Shown: positions 37,244-51,527 of the stretch, piece after piece
How positions within the stretch are numbered: position 1 is the first letter of the stretch
How the letters are laid out: each line of letters opens with the position of its first letter
Source: Cichorium intybus
Lineage: Eukaryota > Streptophyta > Magnoliopsida > Asterales > Asteraceae
DNA: 64,000 bases
Direction of reading: 5' to 3'
NCBI GenBank assembly: GCA_023525715.1
Contig: CM042011.1
Location: forward strand, 60,461,354-60,525,353
Notes under the pieces: model-generated
Database searches by the model: none
What the model was told of the DNA's origin: nothing
Seen by the model: the letters and a program-made list of their open reading frames with translations, nothing else
Made by a program: the position numbers and the translations under genes

Positions 37244-38671
37244 GATGGTACATGACATTGAATCTGTTATGGGACTTTCTCATGGATTAGCAGCTGCGAA
37301 ATTCATTGAACGTGTGCCTAAACTTTTCAGCATGTGCTTCAATTGGTATTTCCTTCGGTTTCTTTTTTCATTCTCTCCACCTTCTATTGGATTTTAGTAA
37401 CTAAACAAAATGTTTATATCTTAGGAGAGGCGCTTTTGATTACATCTGGATTTGTTGTTTATTTTGGAGATATGTTTGCATATATAGTAGCAAATGCTAC
37501 CATTCATTTCATTATTTTTTTACTCAATTTTGTATATACTTTCAAATTTTAAAAAATTGTCTCAACAGATTAGCAAGCACCTTGTACCATATAGATTGAG
37601 TTATATTGCATATAGGGTGGAAAGATGTGAAATAAGCACTATTATTCAGGTATGGTTGTTAAAAATATTTAGTCTAATAATTATTGGACAAATTGTAGGA
37701 AATAGCAACATTCTTTACTCCTTTCACCAACATAGTCAATGTGCTCATTGGTCTTCTTATTTCTCCAACCTGGTTTAAAAAAGCACGTTTGAGGCGCAAG
37801 GCGCAACGAGGCACACGTAAAAATGCATCAAGGTCTGGATGCGATGCGATGTTCATAATGCAACATTATGTGTGCACATCTAGGACGCATCAGGCCCGCA
37901 TCAGTGTAGTATCAAAATGTATCACGTTTAATCACTTAGGACAAGGGCCCATTTAACTTAAAAAGATAAAAATTACTTAGAAAATCCCATGCCAATTGTC
38001 AAACATAAAGTAATATTAGACCCGCCCTAGGAGAAAACGTGCAAGTGTTGGTATTGTCCCATATTACCGCCATACGCACATGTGATGATCATATCATTGT
38101 TCTTCTTTGTCTTCTCCCATACCACCATTAGACTCTTAATTTTTCCACTGTTTTTCATCGGTTCGTCTTTTCTTCTAAGTTTTCTTCTTTCATTCTTTAT
38201 ATTCTTATGGTATTATCGATTATAGTAAAGTCTAGTTATCTACAATGGTATTAGCACCATTAGTTTCACTTTCACATTTTGCACTTAAGTTTTTTTGGGC
38301 AAATAATTTTTTCACTTATGTTAGATAACTCATATTTTGTATTCATATTTGCTATTTATATTAAATTTGGTTTTCTACATTCATATATGCTATTTATATT
38401 ATATCTAATTTTCTACTTTCACATTGTGCGCCTCGCCTTCATGATGCCCGTGCATCACGGATCGGCCTCAGGGACACATAACTTACTGGAACGCATTGCG
38501 CTTTTTAAAACCAACTTCTCCAATGTTACTCAAATCTATATTTCAAAAATGGGAACTATACATGACATCATCAAACTCTGAAGTCAAAAGGTCAACTATA
38601 TTTTACGGGTCTTTAGCATTTATCTTATTAGCGATTGCTTGTAGTTTGGCCCATAAAAAGAAAGTGTTATG
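37244..38671 (+). pseudogene. Dolichol-kinase-like gene fragment (DOK1/SEC59 type)
   Basis: Dolichol kinase is the CTP-dependent ER enzyme that makes dolichyl phosphate for glycosylation. Exon-like blocks with AG/GT borders: 37244-37345, about 37425-37486, 37569-37649, and a block split by a MITE (37700-37768 plus 38524-38671). They read SHGLAAAKFIERVPKL, then CASI (one base out of frame), GEALLITSGFVVYFGDM, CEISTIIQ, VLIGLLISP and, after the MITE, KRSTIFYGSLAFILLAI. From memory these match the N-terminal membrane half of plant dolichol kinase in order. The catalytic C-terminal half is absent. A frameshift in the first block, a lost donor and the MITE make it a pseudogene. Confidence 0.6.
37769..38515. 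mobile_element. hAT-type MITE, 747 bp, in a pseudogene exon
   Basis: Exact 8-bp duplication TTCTCCAA (37761-37768 and 38516-38523). The terminal inverted repeats are imperfect: left TGGTTTAAAAAAGCACG; right, inverted, TGGTTTTAAAAAGCGC. The subterminal parts are rich in 'gaggcgcaaggcgca', 'gatgcgatgcgatg' and, at the right, 'tgcgcctcgcc', i.e. inverted GC-rich motifs around an AT-rich core. It has no coding capacity. Disregarding it and one duplication copy leaves the host frame open across the site. Confidence 0.85.
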
Positions 38672-39164
38672 GTAAGTTTCATTACAATTAAGTTAGAAAG
38701 AAACATCATGGAATAAGTTTGTTCTTTCAATAACTTTTTAAATTTATTTATTGACAGATCATGTAGCAGCAGAAAACAATGAGATAACAAAGAGGTAACA
38801 CATGTGGAATTTTGGAGGTCTTAAAGTACACCAACAAAAGTTATCTAATCATTCTTCTGTTATTACACCTACAGATACAATCCAGAATCCTGTTAGACAC
38901 GTATGCATATTTTCAAGATCCGCGTCTAAAATTGATGGTAAAGAAGAGGTTGTATCCATATTAATTGACTATCTTGTATAATGCTACATTGTCAAAAAGT
39001 GAATATATGATGTCTTTAGGCATTTCAGTATTGTATTGTAGGTTCATGTGAATTTGAGAACAATTTATGTTTATGTTTTGATAAATGGATCCATGCTAGT
39101 TACTTAAATACAAGAAATAGCAACCTACTCAACCTAGTAGCTGTTGTTCTCGTAATACCCTAAT

Positions 39165-39506
39165 TAGTGACCATAAAATGGTCACTGACAATAAATAAAT
39201 AGTGACAACTTCTTTGGTCTCTAACAATAAATAGTTAGTGACCATTTTTTGGTCACTAAGTGTATAAAATAAGGACTGATTGTCAATTATTAGTGACTAT
39301 ATTCAGTGACAAAACAAGTTGTCATAGATATAGTGACTACTACATTTTGGTCACAATTTACTGACCAGTTACACATTTTAGTCTCTAATTAATTTAGTGA
39401 CGAACCTATAGTGACGAAAAGTGACGACGAGAATCCTGGTAGTGACAAATTGTCTACTGATATTGACCAAATCATTTTGTTCATTAATTAAGATTTTTCT
39501 TGTAGT
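39165..39506. mobile_element. CACTA-type terminus with AGTGAC subterminal repeats
   Basis: About a dozen AGTGAC/GTCACT motifs in both directions lie between 39165 and 39450. The block ends GATTTTTCTTGTAGTG at 39506, whose reverse complement CACTACAAGAAAAATC is a CACTA-type terminus. The 5' terminus was not found. The element could extend upstream over the gene fragments at 37026-38671. Confidence 0.6.
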
Positions 39507-40684
39507 GAAGAAAACTATCGCTACAATGTCTATAGACTCAGTTCTTTTTTTTTGCGTGACTAATTACCTTTTGTTTATCGGTGTTGTTAGAGCATCATAC
39601 TTGCATTTCTTCATATTGTATCATTGTATCTTATAAAAAGTGAAAGCACAATGTTATAATTCGGTAGATGTATCAAAGTACAATGCATTATTAAGAAAAC
39701 AGTTATAAATACATTATGTAATGGAAAGAAATTATAGTATGATGGTATAAAACACAAAGAAATGGAAGTACATTGCTATATCTTGTATATTATTATTGTG
39801 TTTGCAACTATGAAGTGAAAGAATGTCTTGTAGATTCTATAATAACAATAACGATCAATAGTCAGTTTTATAAATGAGTTAGTTCAATATTTTTTTGACA
39901 AAAGCAACTATCATGTACTTTGTGAAAATCAGGAAGTAGGCAAAAAAGTTGTTTTATGTAATAATTTTGGTCCATTTGTTCGACAAAATAGAAAATCTTC
40001 AACTGGAGCATTGCAAGATTTCATTTGTACTTTCTGATTGTTACAGACTTACGATTATTATAAATGTTAGAATTCATTTCAACATATCTACACGGTTTGT
40101 AAAGCTAATTAGCATGTGTTTGTTATGTAATCTTTTTTACATAAGACGTATCTAAACAACCATATATCTTATTTAGCAGAAACTTACTATTTTGGATATT
40201 ATGACACTAATTTCTTATTTGTTTATGTATTGCTTATGTTAATTTGTTATCAATTTATATTATTTGTAAATGAAAAACACAAAGCCGGTGGAAAAAGGAA
40301 TGCCAAAGAGAGGAACCGAGTGCAAACTTGAAATCAAGTAGCAAGAGATAAGGAAAATTACACAACTTAACTTAATGCTCTAAGAACCCCCAAGTTTTTT
40401 ATTGGTTATTTCTTCGATTAATTCAAGATGCATATACTTTTAGTGAGAGGAGAAAGTAACTGAGACCCATTTTGTCTGTTTGAGACTTCTGTCCAACTGG
40501 GTCCATGAGCATCCAGGTGCTCATGTATAATGAGGCAAAAGGTTTAAAAAGGTCTGGATTATTTTCTCATTTCTTGACTTACCCATATGTATTCAATATT
40601 ATTCAACTAAAATAAGGTCTTTTACCCATTTCTTTGGAAGAGAAAGCTCTCTAATATATGTTTTGAACATTAAAACACTAACTA
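39507..40684. other. No gene seen
   Basis: AT-rich sequence; short open frames show no family features. Confidence 0.4.
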
Positions 40685-40846
40685 GAGCATCTCCAATAGG
40701 AGAGCTTTTTCACAAAGCTTTTTGGTGTCTTTTGTTGCCACACCATTGCCACATCGCCAACCAAAAAAGTTTTACAAACACCAACTATAGGAAAACTTTT
40801 TCACATAGCTTTTTTATGGTCCCACAACATTAATATGAAAACATTA

Positions 40847-40927
<81 letters not shown>

Positions 40928-41121
40928 TATATGTAATAAAAAATAAATAAAATAAGGTTAATTTATGAAAAAGCTCTAGTTATGGGGCTTGTTAATTAAC
41001 AAGCTTTATCAAAAAGCTTTGTGTTGAAAAAGCTCCTCCAATAGCTTGTTAAATTTGCGAGAGCTTTTTTCTTGAAAAAGCTTTTGAAAAACCTCCCAAA
41101 AAGCTCCTATTGTAGATGTTC
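40685..41121. mobile_element. MITE with GAGCATCTCC termini, 437 bp
   Basis: The left end GAGCATCTCCAATAGGAG and the inverted right end GAACATCTACAATAGGAG match at 16 of 18 positions. TA flanks both sides, which may be the target duplication. The inside carries many 'aaaagctttt' motifs in both directions and a (TA)n array (40851-40925). The superfamily is uncertain. Confidence 0.75.
40851..40925. repeat. (TA)n microsatellite
   Basis: About 37 TA units inside the MITE. Confidence 0.95.
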
Positions 41122-41555
41122 TAAGGACACACAATGTGGGTGAAGGACGATACGGTACGGGACATTGGAGCGTCGAAGGGAAGAGAAAGACCATTAGGGT
41201 GGCTATCTCGATTCTTGATGGACACAAAAAAGTAAAAGGGGGAAAACAGATGCAAGATGACACCATGCATACTAACAAGGTACTTCTATAGTTCCACACT
41301 TAATGTTTATAAATTGTTGATATAAGTTCTTGATATGCGTGTATGCTCTATTATTTTATCTTAATGCAATTTCTGGATATTTTGATGGGGACGTGGCCGT
41401 GAAATAGATTTTTGATATGGAAATTTGAAGTAGGAAAGGCTTTGCCAGGGTCGAAGTTTAGTTGTTCACGAAAAACCAATGGGCCGATGAAACAACAAAG
41501 AGACTACAAAATGAAATTCTTTCATCAATATTTTCTATAGGGCAAAATGTAAGAC

Positions 41556-43147
<1,592 letters not shown>

Positions 43148-43188
<41 letters not shown>
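43148..43188 (+). repeat. Poly(A) tract, ~41 nt
   Basis: Uninterrupted A run directly upstream (minus sense) of the SINE. Confidence 0.95.
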
Positions 43189-43189
<1 letters not shown>

Positions 43190-43801
43190 ACTTTTGATTC
43201 TTCTTATATTACGAACTTTCGTTTGTGAGTTGTTTCTACTGTTTATTTTATATTGCTTTTTCCAAAACCGTAACTATTAAATTAAGATTATATTATAATT
43301 GTTAAAGCATTTGATACAAAATATAAATAAGGTTCTATTTGGAAATAATACTTTTGATTTTTCTTATAACAAACTTTAATATTTACGTTTTTTCCCCTCA
43401 ACTAATTTCAAATTAATTGTTTTCATCCCTATTTATTATAAGGTTATATTATTAGTATTTCTTAAGTTATGATTCCGGTCCTTATTATATTTTAAAGTTA
43501 CGTTTTTCGTCCATTATATAATTTGTTTTTCTGTCGAGCTGCATTTTTCAATATACCGGGTTTCCGCAGCATCACGTGGACGGTCCAAACACTAGTTATG
43601 TTAAACTACATACGTTGCTGTTTTTTCCATTTGACTTTAGCAGGTTCTGGCTACACAGTGCGAGGGTCCAATCCCTAGTTATTCACGTTAAGAAAAAACG
43701 CGAGTCAAGGATACCTCAATTTCATGTTATATATGGATTAATATGTTATCATATTTCAAGTGAAAATATGTATGGTTATCTATTACAGCAATTAGAATTT
43801 T

Positions 43802-45715
43802 GGGCAAATTTCATAAAAACACTAACTTTTCAAAAAATTTCGATTTTGACACTGTGTTATTTTTTTTTCAATTAAGTCACTAAGTTTTTAATTTTTTTCA
43901 ATTAAGTCACTATGTTTTCAATTATGTTTCAATTTTGACCATTTGACCGGTCAACCCGGTAGCCAGCTAACGTGACATGATGACGTGTCAACTTTGATGA
44001 TTTGATGCTGACGTGGCATCCAAGTGTCAAAATTGAAACAAAATTGAAAACCTAGTGACTTAATTGAAAAAAATTGAAAACTTAGTGTCTTAATTAAAAA
44101 AAATAACACAGTGTTAAAATTGAATTTTTTTTAAAAGTTAGTGTCTTTTTTGAAACTTTTTCTACATTTTTTAAAAGTACAAATTCGTATTTTTACGTTT
44201 TTAGAAGTATAAATGTATTTTTTACAAGTAGAAATACGTATTTTTATATTTTTAGAAATATAGATACATTGTCATAAATATATATATATATAAATGTATT
44301 TTTATGCTTTTAAAAATATAAATACGTTTTTCTGCATAAAATCATGTATATATCAATAAAATTCGTATTATAGAATGAGTTTAAAACTCTTTCTCGATAT
44401 TTTTCCATTATAAACATGCTTTTGATTGATCCAATATGTGATTATATACAAAACAAACGTATTTTATATTTCTAAAAACATAAAAATAAGTATTTGTTAG
44501 TTAATTTTGTTTGTTTGTTTATGTTTGTTCTTTTGTGTTAGTTTAAGTTTGTTTTCACTATTTTTCCACTATAAACATACTTTTGATTGATAAAATACGT
44601 GATTATATGCAAAACAAAACGTATTTTATATTTCTAAAAACATAAAAATAGTATTTGTTCGTTAATTTATGTTTGTTTGTTTGTTTATGTTGGTTTAAGT
44701 TCATTTTCACTATTTTGCCACTGTAAACATACTTTTGATTGATACCATACGTGATTATATAAAAAAAACGTATTTTATATTTCTAAAAACATAAAAATAA
44801 GTATTTGTTCGTTAATTTATGTTTGTTTGTTTATATTTGTTCCGTTATGTTGGTTTAAGTTCGTCCGTGTATGTTTTTTCATTTAAAAGTATAAATACAT
44901 ATTTTTATGTTGGTTCACGTTCGTTCGGTTAGAAATATAATATATTTTTAGTTGTATAAATATGTTCTTTTACATCTTTTTATGTTTTTATGTTTTTAGA
45001 AGTATAAATATATTTTTATGTTGGTTTAAGTTCGCTCGGTTAGAAGTATAATACATTTTTAGAAGTATAAATACGGTTTTTTTACGTCTTTAGAAGTATA
45101 AATACATATTATTATATTTTTAGAAGTATAATACATTTTTAGAATTATAAATATATTTTTTACGTCTTTAGAACTATAAATACGTTTTTACATCTTTAGA
45201 AGTATAAATACGTATATATCTTATGAAAATGTATGTATGCTTCTAAAAGTATAAAAATACGTCTTTATACTTGTAAAAATATATATATTTATACGTTCTA
45301 AAAACGTAAAAAGACAAATTTATCATTTTCAAAAAAGTAGGAAAAATTCCAAAAAAGACATAACTTTTCAAAAAAAAAATTGATTTTGACACTGTGTTTT
45401 TTTTTTCAATTAAAACACTAAGTTTTCAATTTTTTCCAATTAAGTCACTATGTTTTCAATTTTGTTTGAATTTTGACACTCGGGTGCCACGTCAGCATGC
45501 CACGTCCGCGTCACATCATCAAAGACTGACACGTCATCATGCCACGTCAGCTGGCTACCGGATTAACCGGTCAAATGATCAAAATTGAAACATAATTGAA
45601 AACATAGTGACTTAATTGAGAAAAATTGAAAACTTAGTAACTTAATTGGAAAAAAAATAACACAGTGTCAAAATCGAAATTTTTTGAAAATTAATGTCTT
45701 TTATGAAATTTGCCC
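43802..45715. mobile_element. Non-autonomous Mutator-type element with ~360-bp inverted repeats
   Basis: Exact 9-bp target duplication TAGAATTTT (43793-43801 and 45716-45724). Both ends start GGGCAAATTTCATAAAA, and the inverted similarity extends about 360 bp on each side (to about 44165 and from about 45350), roughly 85-90% identical. A 9-bp duplication and long terminal inverted repeats are the hallmarks of Mutator-like elements. Each terminal repeat is itself partly self-complementary around a GC-richer centre ('gacgtgtca', 'accggt'). The 1.2-kb centre is AT-rich with three tandem ~150-bp units and no transposase. Confidence 0.88.
44405..44866 (+). repeat. Three ~150-bp tandem units inside the Mutator-type element
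   Basis: Units start near 44405, 44567 and 44718 with 'ccactataaacatacttttg' or variants, pass through 'aaaacgtattttatatttct' and end in (TTTG)n and 'ttcactattttt'. They differ by scattered substitutions and in the number of TTTG units. Confidence 0.85.
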
Positions 45716-45724
45716 TAGAATTTT

Positions 45725-48452
45725 AGTCAAATGTAATTTTTTGATTTAAAGTATGACGGAGCTATTAGAATACAATGTTTTTCAATAGCAAAATTACGTA
45801 TATATGGTTCGGTGGTATGTCGATATTTATAGATCCTGTCCGTAAAACTTTTTTGCTTATAATTACGTAATATGTTCTTTTTCCCATTATGCAATATCTT
45901 GCATTTGCGTTGCATGACAAAATTCGAACAAAAAGTTACGAATACATATTTTAAGAAGAAAATTATAATATTCGTTATAGTTTTAAAACGTACAAAGGAA
46001 GACCGGGGACATTTTATAAGTAGGACGGATCTATTTTGGTACACCCTAAATTCAAATTTAGATAGACTTCTAAATAACTAAAACTAGTTTATAAGAAAGA
46101 ATGTCGATTATGGGCAATCATGATTTTAAGCAATGTGCATTACAGACGAAATAACATGAAAACTCAAAAAGTTGGAAAACTCAAATGAGAATGCTATTCA
46201 AACGAATTTCAGCCTTTTGGTTGCACTAAGCCACCAATTTAAGGTATTAGAAATAACATATGGCGCATCGAGTCATTTCCATGGACTGCTCGCATGGTTT
46301 GAGCTCCTTCTTGATTTAAAGTTATGCGAATTTTAACTTTGCACTTGTATAAAATTCTCAACTATTTCTATGTTATTTATTCGGGAAATTAAAGAAATAT
46401 ATGCCAATTTTATACAATCAAGTCCATGCTTAATAGAATAATTGCAAAAATGGTCATTGTTTTATGAAACTACAGCGATAACCTCTGCCTAATAGTGACT
46501 TTACACACACAGACCATGTGTTACACAAAGTTACAGTAAATATCATTTTCTAATAGCAAATTAATGAAAATTTTCTTCTGTTTGAAAAAATTATCAAATT
46601 GGTCCTTGTATAAGAAAACTATAAAAATAGTCCACGCGTGATTGCAAAATTTCAGAAGTAGTCTTTATTTTCCACAAAATTATAGTTATAGTCGATGTCT
46701 TTAGAAATGTGCAGAAATGGTCCCTGTCTAATAACAATTTACTAAAAATGGTCCCTGTGTTTTATATAAATTACAAAAATAAACATTATATAAGAAAACG
46801 CTATAGAAATAGTGTAAAAAATATAAAATTAATAAACTTGCTGCAAAATACAAACTATTCCAGTAGTTTTTTTTACGTTAGAAGTGTAATTTTTTTTAAA
46901 TATTTTGTATTAAACGTTGGTACTACATACCCGTAATCCAATATTTGCAGAAACTTTGACCTAGATATTGTATTAAACAAAACTATATATCTTGTTTTTT
47001 TTTCTTCTTACTTATGCTTGTTTGCTAGATCGTTGATACGGATCCCCTTATATCTTAGATTTCATAATTCCATTACAACAACATCAAGAGATATTTTAGA
47101 TACATCTTTGGTATGAATGCTTATACTACACGAAAAGAAAAGATAGTTGGTCCAAACTCAAAACCCAAAAAATGGTCCAAACTCCTTTAAGCTTGAAACC
47201 ATCTATACAAATCAAAGGATAGAATGTGACTTATAACATATGTTGTTGTGTGATCTAAGGACCTACACACATGTTGTTTTCTAACTTTCTTGTCCATGAA
47301 TGATTTAAAGCCCAAAATCCTTGCTCATTTTTCCATCTATAGGTTACTGGAGCCCAAAGAAGAAAGATCAAATTTTGCAAGTTACCAAGTTTAGGGAGAT
47401 TGAAAAAAAAAATCCAATTTCAACCGCTTTATAAAGAAAAACCTAAAATTTAATGTGGAAGTAGGAACTTACAACTTATTATCAATTTCCTTTCATAGAT
47501 AAATATTGATTCATGAAATAGATCAAATCATAGAGACAAACCCCACTAATACTTTAGTGTAAGCACCCTCTAAGGTCAAAAGCTCACAGGTCCATAGTCC
47601 TAAAAATTAAATGGTCCAAACTCCGATCACATCCGTCAAATTCACATTAATTCATCCCTTATCATTTTCACAATATGTATATTGGTATGCGATGTGTCGT
47701 TTTGATGTATTTAAGCAGTTTGGTACCATGATTGTTATTTCTTATCTGGCTTATTGTTTGATATTATTTATCGTATTTTGATCGGTAAACATAATGTAAA
47801 CTCCTTTTCAGTCTTATAAGGGGTTGTTTTTTTTTTTTTTTTCCTTGATTGAGTTCTGGGTGAATAAAATATCTTTATGGGTGAAGGATATCCATATGAA
47901 TGAAGGATTGTACAAAAATCTATGTTTTTTTTTTTTCAATGTGAATACAAATAAAGGACATTTTATCCTTCCAATCCAATCAAAAATCAAAACAATAATT
48001 ACAATCCATTTTGTTTTTTGAACAGCTGAATAATTACAATCCTATTAATCAAACGATTGCAAAATTGACAAATTTGTATACAAAATTGAGAAATTTCACA
48101 AAAGAAAGAAAAAACCTACACAAATGATTATAGGCAAGAATTAAGAATAACTCACGTAATAAGAAATAGAAAAGAATCGGTAATTCCTAATTACATGCCA
48201 AGACTGATAATCAATGTGACGAACAAACAGTACCAACACAAAGAAAAATAGAAGATTTGATTGCTTTATCCACAAACGTATATATTATTTCGAACAACAA
48301 ATTCCTCATCTCCTCCTTCTTATCAACTTCCATTTTGTTTATCTAGTTTGAATTGGAGACCCATTTCAAGAAAGGAGTTCAAAAATTAATCTATTTATTC
48401 CTTCAGACCCATTTCTAAAAATTTAGTGTCTATTTATTCGATCATACTTATA
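45725..48452. other. No gene; degenerate 'ggtccctgt' repeats in part
   Basis: AT-rich. Between about 46440 and 46800 a pattern of about 45 bp ('aaaatggtccctgt', 'taataacaattta') recurs in degenerate form six to eight times. Nothing else is supported. Confidence 0.4.
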
Positions 48453-48820
48453 GGGTGTTTGAGATTGTTTATTTGAAATGTTTATTGAGTTATTGCGATT
48501 TGATACGGTAATAAGAAGTTTTAAGTATTTGAATATTAAGATTTTATAAGCATTTATTGACTTAAATAATGAGTTTTTGGTAACTTAGTTCATATTTATT
48601 TATTGACTTATTTAAAGAGTTTTTGATAAGATGTTTTATAATTACACATATAAAATCATTTGCCAAACACTAAAAAATAACTTATCAACTTATGACGTTT
48701 TGTTACTGGATAAGCTAAACCAAACACTTTTTTTAAAAGTTTCGTTTTGATACTGGATAAGCTAATAAGCACTTATGATGAAAAACATAATTTGTTTTAA
48801 ATAATCAAACCCAAACACCC
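48453..48820. mobile_element. MITE-like element, GGGTGTTTG termini
   Basis: The left end GGGTGTTTGAGATTG and right end TCAAACCCAAACACCC face each other as inverted repeats about 370 bp apart. The interior has 'agctaataagcacttat'-type motifs often seen in such elements. No clear target duplication was found. Confidence 0.45.
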
Positions 48821-48989
48821 CTTGATTTGAAATATAATAATAAAATTTTAAATGAAAAACAACATTTTAATACAAAGAACACACAACAACAAACGGGAAT
48901 TTAAAACTTAAATACGAAAATTGAAAACCTAAATGCGGAAACTAAAAACCTAAATACGGGAATTTATAACCTAAAATTGATAATTAAAT

Positions 48990-51527
48990 CCCTAAATCGA
49001 TAATATAGTTGACCCCAAAGGCACACCACTTTGGTGAACCCTCACAATATTCCATGTTTTGATTTTGGTAAACGACAATTTTTTGTTTGTCAATCGATAT
49101 TCATCAAGAGCTCTATTAAAGATAGCATCATTGTTTCCCCGTTTTCTCCATCTGACGATAAGTTGTTGAATATGTTGTTAAAATTCGACACTTTGAAGTT
49201 CAAATCCCTCAACTTCCATGATTGAGGCTGATCTCATGTTGGTGGTTCCATAGAAGCGTAATAGATTGGTTTTTGGAAGTGGAAACTCTAGTCTATTCTT
49301 GGACCTTGCTGTATTGTCAGACGATCCACGGAGTTTCAACCGTCGGATCATCCTGAAATTTGGATTGAAGCTTCTTTACATCTGTACGGACGTATTGACC
49401 GTTCATTTGTCAGATCTTCTGTCTAGAAATCGAGTTATAACCCCTCGATTGAAACCCTAATTTTCTGAGAAAATGCACTGTTTTGTTCTAGTCCTATAGA
49501 ATGGTAGGAGTGTCGTATGGTCCTAATTAAAACAAGTGCCCAACATTTGGTATTTAAGTTGGGATCAATCTGTATGTTTTATCCCAAGCCTAGAAATGGC
49601 TCTATCTAGGGTGGAAAATGTCATTTTCATAGACTGATCTGGATTGAACTGTTTGGATACCCTAACTTCATTAATTCATATAAAATCAAAGGAAAATAAT
49701 TTAGACCTGTGTGATATGTCCCTGGAAAGATAAGAGTTCGAATTTTAATAATTTGAAATAGTTTTACTAATCAAAAGGGCTTAAGGAGGGTTAAAGTGAT
49801 CTTGAGCAGACCTGGTGTTTTGGGATAAAAGTTGAAAAATGAATCCAATAATAATACTAATAATACAAGTACATATATAGGGTAAGGCTCGACTAATATA
49901 CGCTATAATTGTTGGATTAAGGTGTCTAAGCAATAACTATAATTTAGAGTATACTTAAATTGACAGCAGCACGGTCCTTTTGGGTTGCTCTCATAACCGG
50001 CAAGGGACTAGATGGTTAATTAAAAGAGAGAAATAATGATTTATGAATATATTATAAGGATAATATATTAATTAGAAATCATATTATTTAATTAATAATT
50101 GATCAGAAATTAATTAGAATTAATTTTGGGATTAATTAGATTAACTAAAGGTGCAGGGGCTGAATTGTAATTGTTCAATAGTTGAGCAATGAACAACCTG
50201 GAAACCCTAATGGGTTGGACGAAATCCAAGGCTAGGAGCCTTGTGGATTTCGCAGCCCATAAGGTTGTATATGGCAGTGATAAGCAGATCACTTTATCTG
50301 ATAAAAGCCTTATCATATCAGGATTTTAAATAAGGCAGCTATTCTCCTTATTGCTTATCACCTGGAGGCTATAAATAGAGGCCTTGGGCACCCCATATTC
50401 CACACTAACTACAAGGGATATCTCCTTGTTCTTTCTTGCTCATCTAGCTTGCTAATTCTTGGGTGTGAGACATTAGAGGCACGACATTTGTGGTGCTAGC
50501 TTCCAAAGGTCAAAAGGTATAAAATTCATCTGTTGTAATATTATTATTGGCGTTAGATATATGTTTAATTGTGAAAAACGTAGACCCTATAAGGTGCATG
50601 TGAACTTAGGTTTTTAGTTTAAAGTTTGCACTAAAACCCAATAATAATAATGTAATATACCTTTAAGGAATGTAACGAGTACAAGTTGAGGTTGGTTGGA
50701 TTCTCAGAGTTGCAACACAGTTTCTTTGTTGATGATCGATGGAAGTTCCCCACTACACCATGTTGAGGTTGTTCATCCTTTATTGTAGCTCATATGTGCT
50801 TATAGGATGTATGTGGGTAGTACTAGGCCGTATGATGTATAGTAGATGTATGTGGGTAGTAATAGGATGTATGTGGGTAGTAATAGGATGTATGATCTAT
50901 AGTAGAGGTATGTGGGTAGTAGTAAGTTGTTGTAATGTCTAATAGATGTATGAATGGAAGTAGTTGGGTACATAGTGTATTTGCCCGGCTCTAAGCACTA
51001 AGCGGATACGCGTGGCTTGAGGTACCGAGTAGAGTATCGACGGCTCGGAGTACTGAACCGGTACGCATGCCTTGAGGTACCAAGCGAAGTATACACGGCT
51101 CGGAGTGCTGGGTGGATTGGCACAGCTCAATGTACATGGTGGAGGACGCCATTCCTTATTATGATGTTTGTGTTGTATTCTTTCTGATAGGGGTAGTGTA
51201 TCTATTATTGATATCTTTTGATATGTTGGAATTCACTAAACTGTGTGCTTACCCTTTACCTTAAAACCACTGTTTCAGGTACCTCTGGTATGGGTTATGG
51301 AAAGGCGTGACGAGTACACACTGGCATGGCTTCCCTTTGGGTTTATGTTTGAGTCAACATTATTTATGCTTTTGACTTCCGTTGAGTGTTTGAGTTATGC
51401 TGACATTATATGTTTTGATGAATTAAGTAATGCTTATGTTTTGAAAGTTTTTAAATAAAATGATGTTTTACTATTAAAGTCACTTTTCTAAAAAAAATAA
51501 TTTATCTCAAAAACTGGGACGTTACAT
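48990..51527 (+). mobile_element. Gypsy (Tekay-like) LTR sequence, left end unresolved
   Basis: The right end GGGACGTTACA at 51527 and the segment 'ttcaggtacctctggt' near 51277 with 'gacgagtacac...catggcttccc' fit the 3' part of Tekay-like LTRs in + sense. Sequence at 49260-49900 ('aaatcgagttataacccc', 'tgggatcaatctgtatgttt') could be its upstream part, interrupted by the copia solo LTR. I could not find a left terminus with a matching target duplication. Confidence 0.45.
49910..50643 (+). mobile_element. Copia solo LTR, 734 bp
   Basis: Exact target duplication ATAAT (49905-49909 and 50644-50648). Ends TGTTGGATTAAGG and ACCCAATA (from TGTTGG...CCAACA). A TATA box TATAAATA at 50370-50377 is followed by GAGGCC, fixing + sense. 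It shares 'cggtccttttgggttgctct' (inverse orientation) with the copia LTRs at 7652 and 8543. Confidence 0.88.

Noticed and set aside
43802..44165. Two independent foldback MITEs at 43802-44165 and 45350-45715
   Set aside because: Only the outer borders show a matching 9-bp duplication, so a single composite element is the simpler reading.
50739..51130. Short repeat with 'ggatgtatgtgggtagta' and 'cacggctcgga' units as a gene or array
   Set aside because: Irregular LTR-internal repeats; the open frames are repeat translations.
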